18,448 bases of DNA from Rubrobacter_F sp035642415 (GTDB lineage Bacteria > Actinomycetota > Rubrobacteria > Rubrobacterales > Rubrobacteraceae): the NCBI GenBank assembly GCA_035642415.1, contig DASQSI010000198.1, forward strand, positions 1 through 18,448, given 5' to 3'. Positions 12,450 through 18,389 of the stretch are shown piece by piece. The stretch's first letter is position 1. Each line of letters begins with the position of its first letter. Below the pieces are notes generated by a model, which did no database searches, had not been told where the DNA came from, and saw only the letters and a program-made list of their open reading frames with translations. The translations under genes were made by a program, and so were the position numbers.

Positions 12450-13367
12450 GTGGCCGAACACGACTGGTTGGCACAGCGCTTCGAGGAGAACCGCGCCCAC
12501 CTACGAACGGTGGCCTACCGCATGCTCGGCTCGACGGGCGCGGCCGAAGACGCCGTGCAGGAGGCCTGGCTGCGCCTCAGCCGCTCGGAAACGGGCGATA
12601 TCGAGAATCTCAAGGGGTGGCTGACGACGGTCGTCGGCAGAGTGTGCCTGGACATGCTGCGCTCGCGCCGCTCAAGGCGCGAGGAGTCCTTGGGCGAGCC
12701 CCCGGGGGCACGTTCGCCAGAGCCGATCGTGGGCCGCGAGGACGGGGGCGATCCCGAGCACGAGGCGCTCGTGGCCGACCGAGTCGGCCCCGCCTTGCTC
12801 GTGGTGCTGGAGACGCTTTCTCCCGCCGAGAGGGTCGCGTTCGTGCTGCACGACGTGTTCGGGGTACCCTTCGCAGAGATCGCACCCGTCGTGGGACGCT
12901 CCCCGAACGCGGCCAAGATGCTCGCCAGCCGGGCACGCCGCCGGGTGCGGGGAGAGGCCGCCACTCCCGACGCCAACTCCACCCGCCAGCGAGAGATCGT
13001 CGGGGCCTTCCTCGCCGCCGCGCGCGAAGGCGACTTCGGGGCGCTGCTTTCGGTGCTCGACCCCGACGTCGTGCTCCGGGCCGACCGCGCGGCCGTGCAG
13101 GGTGCCGCCTCGAGGCAAGCCCAGGGTGCGCCGGCGCTGTCAACCGAGGTCCGCGGGGCGGCGGCCGTGGCCGACATATTCTCGGGGCGTGCCCGGGCGG
13201 CCAGACCGGCGCTCGTCGATGGATCCGCCGGGGCCGTGTGGGCCCCCGGTGGGCGGCCGCGTGTCATATTCAGTTTCAAGGTCGCAGGCGGGAAGGTCGT
13301 CGGGATCGACGTGCTCGCCGACCCCGCGCGCCTCAGCCGGCTCGACGTGACCCTCTTCGACGACTAA
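12450..13367 (+). CDS. ECF sigma factor with C-terminal SnoaL-like domain (SigJ/ECF41-ECF56 type)
   Basis: A 305-residue alternative sigma factor. Region 2 spans about residues 14-80 (LRTVAYRMLGSTGAAEDAVQ, EAWLRL, GWLTTVVGRVCLDMLRSRRS). Region 4 spans about 112-167 (VVLETLSPAERVAFVLHDVF, FAEIAPVVGRSPNAAKMLAS, RARRRVRG). The tail, about 180-300, is a SnoaL-like fold: RQREIVGAFLAAAREGDFGA, LLSVLDPDVVLRAD, and RPRVIFSFKVAGGKVVGIDV. In ECF41/ECF56 groups this tail replaces an anti-sigma factor and tunes activity. The GTG start at 12450 follows GGAGGAAGG; longer forms would run through the divergent gene. The neighbour is a VOC protein, not the carboxymuconolactone decarboxylase often found beside ECF41. 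Confidence 0.93.
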   Translation: MAEHDWLAQRFEENRAHLRTVAYRMLGSTGAAEDAVQEAWLRLSRSETGDIENLKGWLTTVVGRVCLDMLRSRRSRREESLGEPPGARSPEPIVGREDGGDPEHEALVADRVGPALLVVLETLSPAERVAFVLHDVFGVPFAEIAPVVGRSPNAAKMLASRARRRVRGEAATPDANSTRQREIVGAFLAAAREGDFGALLSVLDPDVVLRADRAAVQGAASRQAQGAPALSTEVRGAAAVADIFSGRARAARPALVDGSAGAVWAPGGRPRVIFSFKVAGGKVVGIDVLADPARLSRLDVTLFDD

Positions 13368-13556
13368 AGCCCGGCGCCCCAGCCAAAGCCCGTAGCCCTC
13401 GCGCCTCCGCCAGCTCCACCGCGAGATCCGCCCCCGGAAGCCTGTCCTCGCCACCCGACACCACGCCCATCTCCGCTCCCCCTTGTTATCGGCGCCAAAA
13501 AGCCGGGCCCAAGGATAGCAGGAGCTCGGGCGGTTGGAGCGAAGCCCGGCGCTCTT

Positions 13557-13742
13557 CTAGATCAGGTTTAGCTCCCTAGCTCGCGCCAGGGCCTGCGTGC
13601 GGCTGTGCGCGTCGAGCTTGCGGTAGATGTTGTTGATGTGGGTCTTGACGGCGCTCAGGGATCCGAACAGCTCGGAGGCGATCTGCGGGTTAGACCTGCC
13701 GGCGGCTATGAGCGCGAGCACCTCCCCCGCGCTCAGCCTCTA
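13557..13742 (-). pseudogene. LuxR-family HTH C-terminal fragment
   Basis: The frame reads LSAGEVLALIAAGRSNPQIA, then SELFGSLSAVKTHINNIYRK, then LDAHSRTQALARARELNLI and a stop at 13557-13559. This is the helix-turn-helix end of a LuxR/MalT-type regulator, complete except for the first few residues. Upstream on the minus strand the frame meets TAG at 13741-13743, almost where the att arm homology (13746) begins. The rest of the regulator has therefore been lost at an island boundary. It shows normal GC-rich codon use and no ribosome site. Confidence 0.85.
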
Positions 13743-13745
13743 GCT

Positions 13746-13881
13746 TTGACCGCAATTCTGAGCTCACCTGGGTGTCTCTCCCTGTCCTTCCCTGTCCCTT
13801 CGCAAGCGCCTAATCCCCTATAAAAGCGTGATTCTATCTCTCCCTGTCCCTCCGTGTCGTCCTCTGTCTCTTAAGTAGAAT
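13746..13881 (+). repeat. att arm with pyrimidine direct repeats, copy 2
   Basis: Close repeat of 5637-5772, starting TTGACCGCAATTCTGA and keeping both GTCTCTCCCTGTCC blocks, the TATAAAAGCGT stretch and CTCCGTGTCGTCCTCTGT. It has a few substitutions and small indels. Its left edge cuts the LuxR remnant. Confidence 0.6.
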
Positions 13882-13928
13882 GACTACGAATCAGAAGGTC
13901 GCAGGTTCTCTAGTCCTGCCGAGCGCGC
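13882..13928 (+). repeat. tRNA-Arg(ACG) 3'-half fragment / att site, copy 3
   Basis: Same core as copies 1 and 2 but with the T-loop disrupted: GGTTCGAGTCC has become GGTTCTCTAGTCC. The acceptor strand CGAGCGCGC is kept. It is followed by TAATAATACCCGCATTT, similar to the flank of copy 1. It is the most degenerate fragment and cannot fold as a normal T-arm. Confidence 0.8.
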
Positions 13929-13992
13929 TAATAATACCCGCATTTTGCAGGTCAAACTAGAGACCCACCCGATTTATCCTATCGACCCGGGC

Positions 13993-14013
13993 GGAGAATC
14001 CCCATTGTGCGAA
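13993..14013 (+). repeat. 21-bp exact repeat, copy 2
   Basis: Exact partner of 3088-3108, 65 bp to the right of tRNA fragment 3. Confidence 0.6.
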
Positions 14014-14076
14014 TACGCTGCCGCTTCCATCAGGCGACGTAGTCAGAGTCGGGGGTGAGAGGCAGGGCCCTTTTGG

Positions 14077-14167
14077 TTAGCTCCGCAGGACGTGAAATCG
14101 ACTTCTCGTGGGGACGGGAAGCAGCCTACGGGCTGTTTGTGAGGGACCTTTCTCGCCTTTCGAAAGC
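14077..14167 (+). repeat. Diverged ~90-bp repeat, copy B (partner at 812-898)
   Basis: It shares TTaGCTCC, TGAAATCGACTTCTCGTGG and CTTTCGAAA in order with copy A. It ends just past the 29-residue membrane ORF on the opposite strand. The final CTTTCGAAAGCTACC also recalls palindromic element copy 3 at 9480-9531. Confidence 0.4.
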
Positions 14168-14170
14168 TAC

Positions 14171-14260
14171 CTAGTGCGAAGAGAAGAGGTTGCCAGATGA
14201 GGCCAACGTCGCGACAGCTACTATGGCTCCCAAGAAGAACAATCCGAACAACAACGGCAT
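14171..14260 (-). CDS. Possible 29-residue single-helix membrane peptide
   Basis: MPLLFGLFFLGAIVAVATLA followed by SSGNLFSSH: one hydrophobic helix with a short polar tail. The ATG at 14260 has AGGAG close upstream (only two bases from GGAG to the ATG, tighter than ideal). It lies 37 bp after the second SHOCT gene on the same strand, so it could be the last gene of that cluster. Small, unrecognised and only moderately supported. Confidence 0.4.
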   Translation of the reverse strand: MPLLFGLFFLGAIVAVATLASSGNLFSSH

Positions 14261-14297
14261 GACTCCTGTCGTTTCGTGCTCGCGGCTTGTCGTACCG

Positions 14298-14648
14298 CTA
14301 GCCCATCTTTCCTTCGTGGTCGTCCTGTTCGCGAATCTCTCGACGCGTCTCACCGCGCAGTATCTCCAGCGCCCTGAGGTACTCCCCTTCGGAGACCTCG
14401 CCGCGGGCGAAGCGTTCGCGCAGAATCTCCTCTGCCGAGTCCCTGGGCGGTTTCGCCTCCCCATCTCCCCCTCGCCTTCTGGGGAAGAGGCGCGTTAGGA
14501 TCCAGGCGATGAACGCCAGCAACCCAACCCAGAGCAGAAAGGGAATGAGCATCCAAGGCCCCCAGAAACCGCCTCCACCGTGTTCTGCCCAGGGCGGCCC
14601 GCCCCATTCAGCCCCAGACTGGAGCGCGAAGAGGACCGTTCCAAACAC
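14298..14648 (-). CDS. SHOCT-domain membrane protein
   Basis: A 116-residue protein with an extracytoplasmic Gly/Trp/His-rich N-terminus (EWGGPPWAEHGGGGFWGPW), one membrane helix MLIPFLLWVGLLAFIAWILT (about 33-52), a basic stop-transfer stretch RLFPRRRGG and a C-terminal SHOCT motif (AEEILRERFARGEVSEGEYL, about 73-92). SHOCT is a short helical domain often at the end of membrane or oligomeric proteins, probably for protein contact. The start is GTG 14648; a strong AGGAGG lies about 26 bases further upstream, so the true start could differ. It is a paralogue of the neighbour at 14734-15081, and both sit behind the two-component pair on the same strand. Confidence 0.85.
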   Translation of the reverse strand: MFGTVLFALQSGAEWGGPPWAEHGGGGFWGPWMLIPFLLWVGLLAFIAWILTRLFPRRRGGDGEAKPPRDSAEEILRERFARGEVSEGEYLRALEILRGETRREIREQDDHEGKMG

Positions 14649-14733
14649 TTCCGTCAGGACGTGTACGGCGGTTCACCTCCTGTTGCGTCGTCTAGGGTTC
14701 CCCCCACCGAGTGGAACGATTGGGCCATTCCTA

Positions 14734-15081
14734 CTACTCAGCCCCACGATCCGGATTCGACCGCTCCTCTGCCTTGCGCACGTAGTCCTCGTAGCTGCGC
14801 GGCTCGTCTTTGCGAAGGGCCTGCATGGACCTCTCGTACTCTTCATCAGTCATCTCTCCGCGGGCGAAGCGTTCCCTGAGGATCTCCTCCGCTCGGTCCC
14901 CGCGTGGTCCTGGACCGTCCCCGTGGTGCCACTTTGGGAGGAAGCGGAACGCCAACCAGGCCAGGAGGGCCAGGAACAGGACCGAGAACAGGAAGGGGAA
15001 GAAGATGAACGATCCGGGCGGTCCACCCCAACCCCCGTAAGGGCCGTGCATGATCCCCTGCGTTATGGTCATGATCTCCAT
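14734..15081 (-). CDS. SHOCT-domain membrane protein, paralogue
   Basis: A 115-residue protein with the same plan as its neighbour: Gly/Pro/Trp-rich start MHGPYGGWGGPPGSF, one helix FIFFPFLFSVLFLALLAWLA (about 25-44), basic FRFLPKWHHGDG, and a SHOCT motif AEEILRERFARGEMTDEEYE (about 63-82). The first 14 bases of the shared motif AEEILRERFARGE are also nearly identical in DNA, so the pair arose by duplication. Start choice is open between ATG 15081 (AGGAGG 12 bases upstream) and ATG 15072 (GGAG three bases upstream). It lies 95 bp after the histidine kinase; a CCCCG/CGGGG hairpin without T-tail lies between. Such pairs are common beside two-component systems in actinobacteria; the role is unknown. 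Confidence 0.85.
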   Translation of the reverse strand: MEIMTITQGIMHGPYGGWGGPPGSFIFFPFLFSVLFLALLAWLAFRFLPKWHHGDGPGPRGDRAEEILRERFARGEMTDEEYERSMQALRKDEPRSYEDYVRKAEERSNPDRGAE

Positions 15082-15176
15082 CTCTTGTCGTCTCCTCCTC
15101 TCTGATTCGGTGCACTTACCGTACAGCGGGGTTCGGGCCCCGTCCTCAAGGCGGGGTCAGGGTTCAGTAAAGGGGC

Positions 15177-16331
15177 TCAAGATCCGCTCATGCCTCTGCG
15201 CTCGGACGCGGGCAGCGTGAAGCAGAAGGCCGCGCCGTGGCCCAAACCTGGGCTTTCCGCCCAGATTCGGCCGCCCATCGCCTCCACCAGCGCCCTGGTG
15301 ATAGACAACCCCACCCCCGAGCCTCCAAAGGGCCCCGCGCGGGAGCGCGACTTCTCCACCCGGTAGAACCGCTCGAAGATGCGCCCCAGGTGCTCAGCGG
15401 AAATGCCTTCCCCGGAGTCCGTCACCCAGAAGGTGACCCCCCCAGTACCAGACACGACCTCCACCGCGACCAGCCCCCCAGCCGGTGTGTGCCGGAGAGC
15501 ATTGTCCAGCAGGTTCGTCAAAACCTGCGCGACCCGGTCGGCATCGGCGAGAACCGGCGGGAGGTCGGAAGACGTTATGGCCTTCAGTTCGACGCCCTTC
15601 TCCTCAAACAACGGGCGCATCCCCTCCGTCGCGGCCCGGACGGTCTCTGCGGGAGAGAAGCGAACGACGTTCAAGGCGAGCTGCCCGGCCTCGGCCCTGG
15701 AGAGCTGGCGGAGGTCGTTGACCAGGCGCTCCATGCGCGTCGTCTCCCCGTACAGGAGCGAGAAGGTCTCTTCGGAAGGCTCGATCGCCCCGCTCATCAC
15801 GCTCTCCAGGTAACCCCGGAGCGTGGAGAGGGGCGTACGAAGTTCGTGGGACACATCGGAGATCACCTCCACCCTGCGCCGCTCGGCCTCTTCGAGAGCC
15901 TTCGCCATGGCGTTGAAGCTCTCTGAGAGCTCCCCGATCTCGTCGTCGGCCTCCACCACCGGCACGCGCTCACCGTAGCTCCCCGCAGCGATGCGGCGGG
16001 TGGCGTCGAGCACATACCGCAGCGAGCCCACGACCCTGCGGGAGACGAAAAGGCTGGCGATAGCAGCCGTCGCCGTAGCGACGAGTCCGGCCACGAGCAG
16101 GGAGAAAAGGAGCGTCTGCCCGAGGGCCTGCACCAGCGGACCCATCACGTCCCCCGCGCCGCCCGTCACGCTGCCGAGGACGAACGGTGCCACCAGCAAG
16201 ACAGCCGTAAGCATGGTGAGCGCCACCACCACAGCTACCAGGAAGTGGGAGACGAAGAGCCTGGTGCCGAGGCCGCGAGACAGGCGAAGGCCCCGCCGGA
16301 TTCGCCGGAAGCTAGGCCAGTACCGCTTCAC
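15177..16331 (-). CDS. Membrane sensor histidine kinase with very short external loop
   Basis: A 384-residue class-I kinase. Two helices (about 26-52, FVSHFLVAVVVALTMLTAVL; and 72-96, TLLFSLLVAGLVATATAAIA) enclose only about 20 outside residues (GSVTGGAGDVMGPLVQALG). A HAMP domain (about 97-150) follows, then H-box ISDVSHELRTPL with His162, N-box TNLLDNALRH (Asn277), G1 DSGEG (305-309), F-box FERFYR and G2 GSGVGLSI (337-344). The near absence of a sensor domain fits kinases that sense inside the membrane or through partner proteins. I start at GTG 16331 because it overlaps the response-regulator stop as GTGA. SHOCT proteins downstream are candidate partners. Confidence 0.95.
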   Translation of the reverse strand: MKRYWPSFRRIRRGLRLSRGLGTRLFVSHFLVAVVVALTMLTAVLLVAPFVLGSVTGGAGDVMGPLVQALGQTLLFSLLVAGLVATATAAIASLFVSRRVVGSLRYVLDATRRIAAGSYGERVPVVEADDEIGELSESFNAMAKALEEAERRRVEVISDVSHELRTPLSTLRGYLESVMSGAIEPSEETFSLLYGETTRMERLVNDLRQLSRAEAGQLALNVVRFSPAETVRAATEGMRPLFEEKGVELKAITSSDLPPVLADADRVAQVLTNLLDNALRHTPAGGLVAVEVVSGTGGVTFWVTDSGEGISAEHLGRIFERFYRVEKSRSRAGPFGGSGVGLSITRALVEAMGGRIWAESPGLGHGAAFCFTLPASERRGMSGS

Positions 16332-17026
16332 GCCGGGCGGAACCTGTAGCCGACCCCACGCACGGTCTGAATGTAGCGGGGGTCTTGAGGATCGTCCCTC
16401 AGCTTCTTTCGCAGGTTGGCGACGTGGACGTCGATCACGTGGTCGCTGCCGAAGTAGTCTCCGCCCCACAACCGCTCCAGGAGCCGGTCGCGGTTGAAGA
16501 CGACCCCGGGCTCCGAGGCGAGGGTGGCGAGCAGGTCGAACTCTATGGCGGTGAGGACGATCTCTTCGCCGTCGAGCTTTGCCTCGCGTCGTACGGGATC
16601 CACGGTGAGTCCGCCACACCCCAGCGGCGCGTCTTGCTCGGCCGCGGGCGAACGCACCCCGCCGCGCGGCCGGCGGAGCATTGCCCTTATCCGGGCTATC
16701 AGCTCCGCTGGGGAGAACGGTTTGGTGAGGTAGTCGTCGGCGCCCGTCGAGAGGCCCACGATCTTATCCACCTCATCCGTTCGAGCGGTGAGCATGATAA
16801 CGTAGGGATCGGAAGAGTGCCGGAGCTCACGCAAGACCTCCATCCCGCCGAGCCGCGGGAGCATCCAGTCCAGAACCACCACGTCGGGGTCGATCCGGCG
16901 GGCGACTTCGAGCGCGGCGCGACCGTCGAGGGCCTCGTGCACCTCGAAGCCCTCCCGTTCGAGGTGCAGACGCAGCAGCGCCACCAGGTTCTCTTCGTCC
17001 TCTACTATTAGAGCGCGGATCGTCAT
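16328..17026 (-). CDS. OmpR/PhoB-family response regulator
   Basis: A 232-residue DNA-binding regulator. The receiver (about 1-118) has the acidic pair E9-D10, the phospho-acceptor Asp53 in VVVLDWMLPRLGG, the Thr of IMLTAR and the Lys of LTKPFSPAE. The winged-helix effector (about 135-230) has GLTVDPVRREAKLDGEEIVL, TAIEFDLLATLASEPGVVFN, RDRLLERLWG, VIDVHVANLRKKLRDD and the terminal wing YIQTVRGVGYRFRP. All key residues are intact. It overlaps the kinase by four bases and is surely its cognate partner. It faces two divergent plus-strand genes across a 198-bp region that contains repeated CTTGA motifs and an inverted repeat. Confidence 0.96.
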   Translation of the reverse strand: MTIRALIVEDEENLVALLRLHLEREGFEVHEALDGRAALEVARRIDPDVVVLDWMLPRLGGMEVLRELRHSSDPYVIMLTARTDEVDKIVGLSTGADDYLTKPFSPAELIARIRAMLRRPRGGVRSPAAEQDAPLGCGGLTVDPVRREAKLDGEEIVLTAIEFDLLATLASEPGVVFNRDRLLERLWGGDYFGSDHVIDVHVANLRKKLRDDPQDPRYIQTVRGVGYRFRPA

Positions 17027-17085
17027 CGCCTTCCTTACGAAAAGTTTAACCCCTCCTCGCCTTTGGGTCGTCGGGCTTGACGCAA

Positions 17086-17144
17086 TCTTGATCTCCCTTA
17101 CCGGATCTTGAGTTCCACTTGAGAACGATTCGGGGCCGTTCTCA
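17086..17144. promoter_or_regulatory. Candidate regulator-binding region between divergent operons
   Basis: TGAGAACG (17120-17127) and CGTTCTCA (17137-17144) are perfect inverted arms around 9 bp. Just before them, CTTGA recurs at 17088, 17107 and 17118 (spacings 19 and 11 bp), twice within ATCTTGA. OmpR-type regulators bind direct repeats about one helical turn apart, so self-regulation is plausible. TTGACG at 17079-17084 could be a -35 box, but no clear -10 follows. Confidence 0.4.
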
Positions 17145-17224
17145 TAGAGTGCCGTAGGAAGCCGACCACCGTCGAGGGGAAGCGCGGGGTCACCGCCCGA
17201 CGGCGAGATCGAAAGGAGCAGATC

Positions 17225-17515
17225 ATGAGGAAAGCCAACCCGAGACGCGACGACGTAGCCGGTCCTGGTGGACCCACGGCGTACGGACGCCCCCGAGTCC
17301 CTACCGTCCCGATCCCGATACCCGTCCTCGCAGCCGCCGCCCTGATGGCCGCGTTCGCCCTCGGCCGCGCATCCGCAAAGATAAGCCGGTTCGCGGGCGG
17401 CCCCTGCCGCGCGGCGTCCTGGGGGCTCGCCGAACCGCCCCGCAGTGCCACGGGCTGCGGTCCTCGCCGAAAGGAAGAGCGATCCGCCGACGGAGAAGAG
17501 ACCGTTGGCGCATAG
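17225..17515 (+). CDS. Hypothetical 96-residue single-helix protein
   Basis: Not recognised. The ATG at 17225 has GAAAGGAG about six bases upstream, an excellent ribosome site, which is the main support. The N-terminus is basic and Pro/Gly-rich (MRKANPRRDDVAGPGGPTAY), followed by one membrane helix (VPIPIPVLAAAALMAAFALG, about 28-47) and a low-complexity Cys/Arg/Ala-rich tail. The tail may be poorly conserved or shifted in frame. Divergent from the response regulator, it may be one of its targets. Confidence 0.55.
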   Translation: MRKANPRRDDVAGPGGPTAYGRPRVPTVPIPIPVLAAAALMAAFALGRASAKISRFAGGPCRAASWGLAEPPRSATGCGPRRKEERSADGEETVGA

Positions 17516-17548
17516 ACCGGTCTCGGGGACGTAAGGGATGGAGCCGCA

Positions 17549-18052
17549 GTGTACGGGATGAAGCAGGCAGGTCGCAGAGCGGTTTGGGCCCGGCGCCCGT
17601 TCGGGAGGTTCCCGCTGGGGCTCGCGCCGGTGCTGATCGCCCTGCTATTTCTGGCGCTGGCCTCGTCCGGTCCCTATTTCCCGCTCTTTCCACTCATCCC
17701 GCTGCTCTTCGTGTTCGTCTTCTTCGTGGCACCGGAGATCCGGCGATTCGTAGCGCGCGGCGGTCTGGATTCCCACGGGCCCCTGGAAGCGCGACTGACC
17801 CCGGACCGCAAGGAGAAGGAGCTGCTCCGCGTGCTGGACCGTCGCGAGGAGATCACCGCCGCCCGTGCCGCACTGGAGACCCCCCTTAGTATCGCGGAGG
17901 CCGAGCGGATACTTACGAAGCTAGCGTCCGAGGGCCACATAGAAGTCCGAGCCCGGGGTGGAACCCTCGTCTACGCCCTGCGCGCGGTAGACCGGTACGA
18001 AGCCGGGTCGAAGGAGATTGGGGCCGGCGCCGATGCTGGATCGCTCGGATAG
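17549..18052 (+). CDS. Membrane protein with cytoplasmic winged-helix-like tail
   Basis: A 167-residue protein. Two membrane helices, about 24-41 (LAPVLIALLFLALASSG) and 46-62 (LIPLLFVFVFFVAPEI), are followed by a cytoplasmic tail. Residues about 87-148 read EKELLRVLDRREEITAARAA, LETPLSIAEAERILTKLASE and GHIEVRARGGTLVYALR, a helix-helix-helix-wing pattern as in winged-helix domains that often control gene expression or bind partner proteins. The start is GTG 17549 with GGATGGAG upstream; ATG 17558 is an alternative. Strong GC-rich third positions. Probably transcribed with the 17225 gene, 33 bp ahead, divergently from the two-component operon. Confidence 0.8.
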   Translation: MYGMKQAGRRAVWARRPFGRFPLGLAPVLIALLFLALASSGPYFPLFPLIPLLFVFVFFVAPEIRRFVARGGLDSHGPLEARLTPDRKEKELLRVLDRREEITAARAALETPLSIAEAERILTKLASEGHIEVRARGGTLVYALRAVDRYEAGSKEIGAGADAGSLG

Positions 18053-18159
18053 CGGCGGAAGCATGCTACGCGCATCATTCTGCCCCAGACCGTCGAACTT
18101 AAAAGAACACAAAGGAGTTTTCAACACGCTCGCTACTTCGAGGCAGCTGTGTGTATGAA

Positions 18160-18176
18160 ATAGGATCTGATCCTAT
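18160..18176. repeat. 17-bp perfect palindrome before the ABC remnant
   Basis: ATAGGATC, T, GATCCTAT. Imperfect outer arms (TGTGTA on the left, TGTACGCA on the right) extend it to about 40 bp. The right outer arm runs directly into the first recognisable ABC-ATPase codons, so it marks the break point of that gene. Confidence 0.55.
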
Positions 18177-18181
18177 CTCTT

Positions 18182-18389
18182 GTACGCAGAGGCGAGGTGT
18201 ACGGCTTTCTGGGACCAAACGACGCGGGGGCAAGACTATACAACCTTGCGCATGCTGCTCGGACTCATCCACCCCACCTCGGGGGCGGCGAGCGTGCTGG
18301 GGCCGTTCGCCAACGTCACCAGCGGGACATTCTCCAGCTATATGACCCCTGTTTCTATGACAACTCAGCGTCAAGGAAAGGCAGCGTGA
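18182..18389 (+). pseudogene. ABC transporter ATPase remnant
   Basis: VRRGEVYGFLGPN is the strand before Walker A of drug-export type ABC ATPases. The P-loop itself is damaged: two 2-bp insertions turn the expected GAGKTTTLR codons into a shifted frame and change the first Gly of NGAG to Asp. The next frame resumes with TLRMLLGLIHPTSGAASVLG. After that there is no Q-loop, signature or Walker B; about 30 residues later the frame ends at TGA 18387-18389. The gene has lost its 5' end and most of its middle, but its stop still overlaps the next ATG as TGATG. Confidence 0.75.

Larger units (their letters stand above)
13929..14170. other. Non-coding right flank of att copy 3
   Basis: It carries the second copies of two repeats also seen far to the left: the 21-bp exact repeat (13993-14013) and the ~90-bp diverged element (14077-14167). 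No reading frame is supported. Confidence 0.5.

Noticed and set aside
13367..13470. Minus-strand start reading MGVVSGGEDRLPGADLAVEL after GGGGGAG, convergent with the sigma factor
   Set aside because: It looks like the first codons of a gene but runs into the antisense of the sigma factor without known family features. At most an unidentifiable fragment.
12617..13579. Long plus-strand frame overlapping the sigma factor, and several minus-strand frames there
   Set aside because: These are GC-driven shadows. The sigma-factor frame has all the conserved regions and the ribosome site.
5773..13928. Functional tRNA genes at the three tRNA-like sites
   Set aside because: Only the part from the anticodon loop onward is present; no acceptor 5' strand or D-arm precedes any copy.
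17098..17451. 117-codon minus-strand frame opposite the 17225 gene
   Set aside because: No ribosome site, Arg/Ala-rich shadow composition, and it covers the control region between divergent operons.
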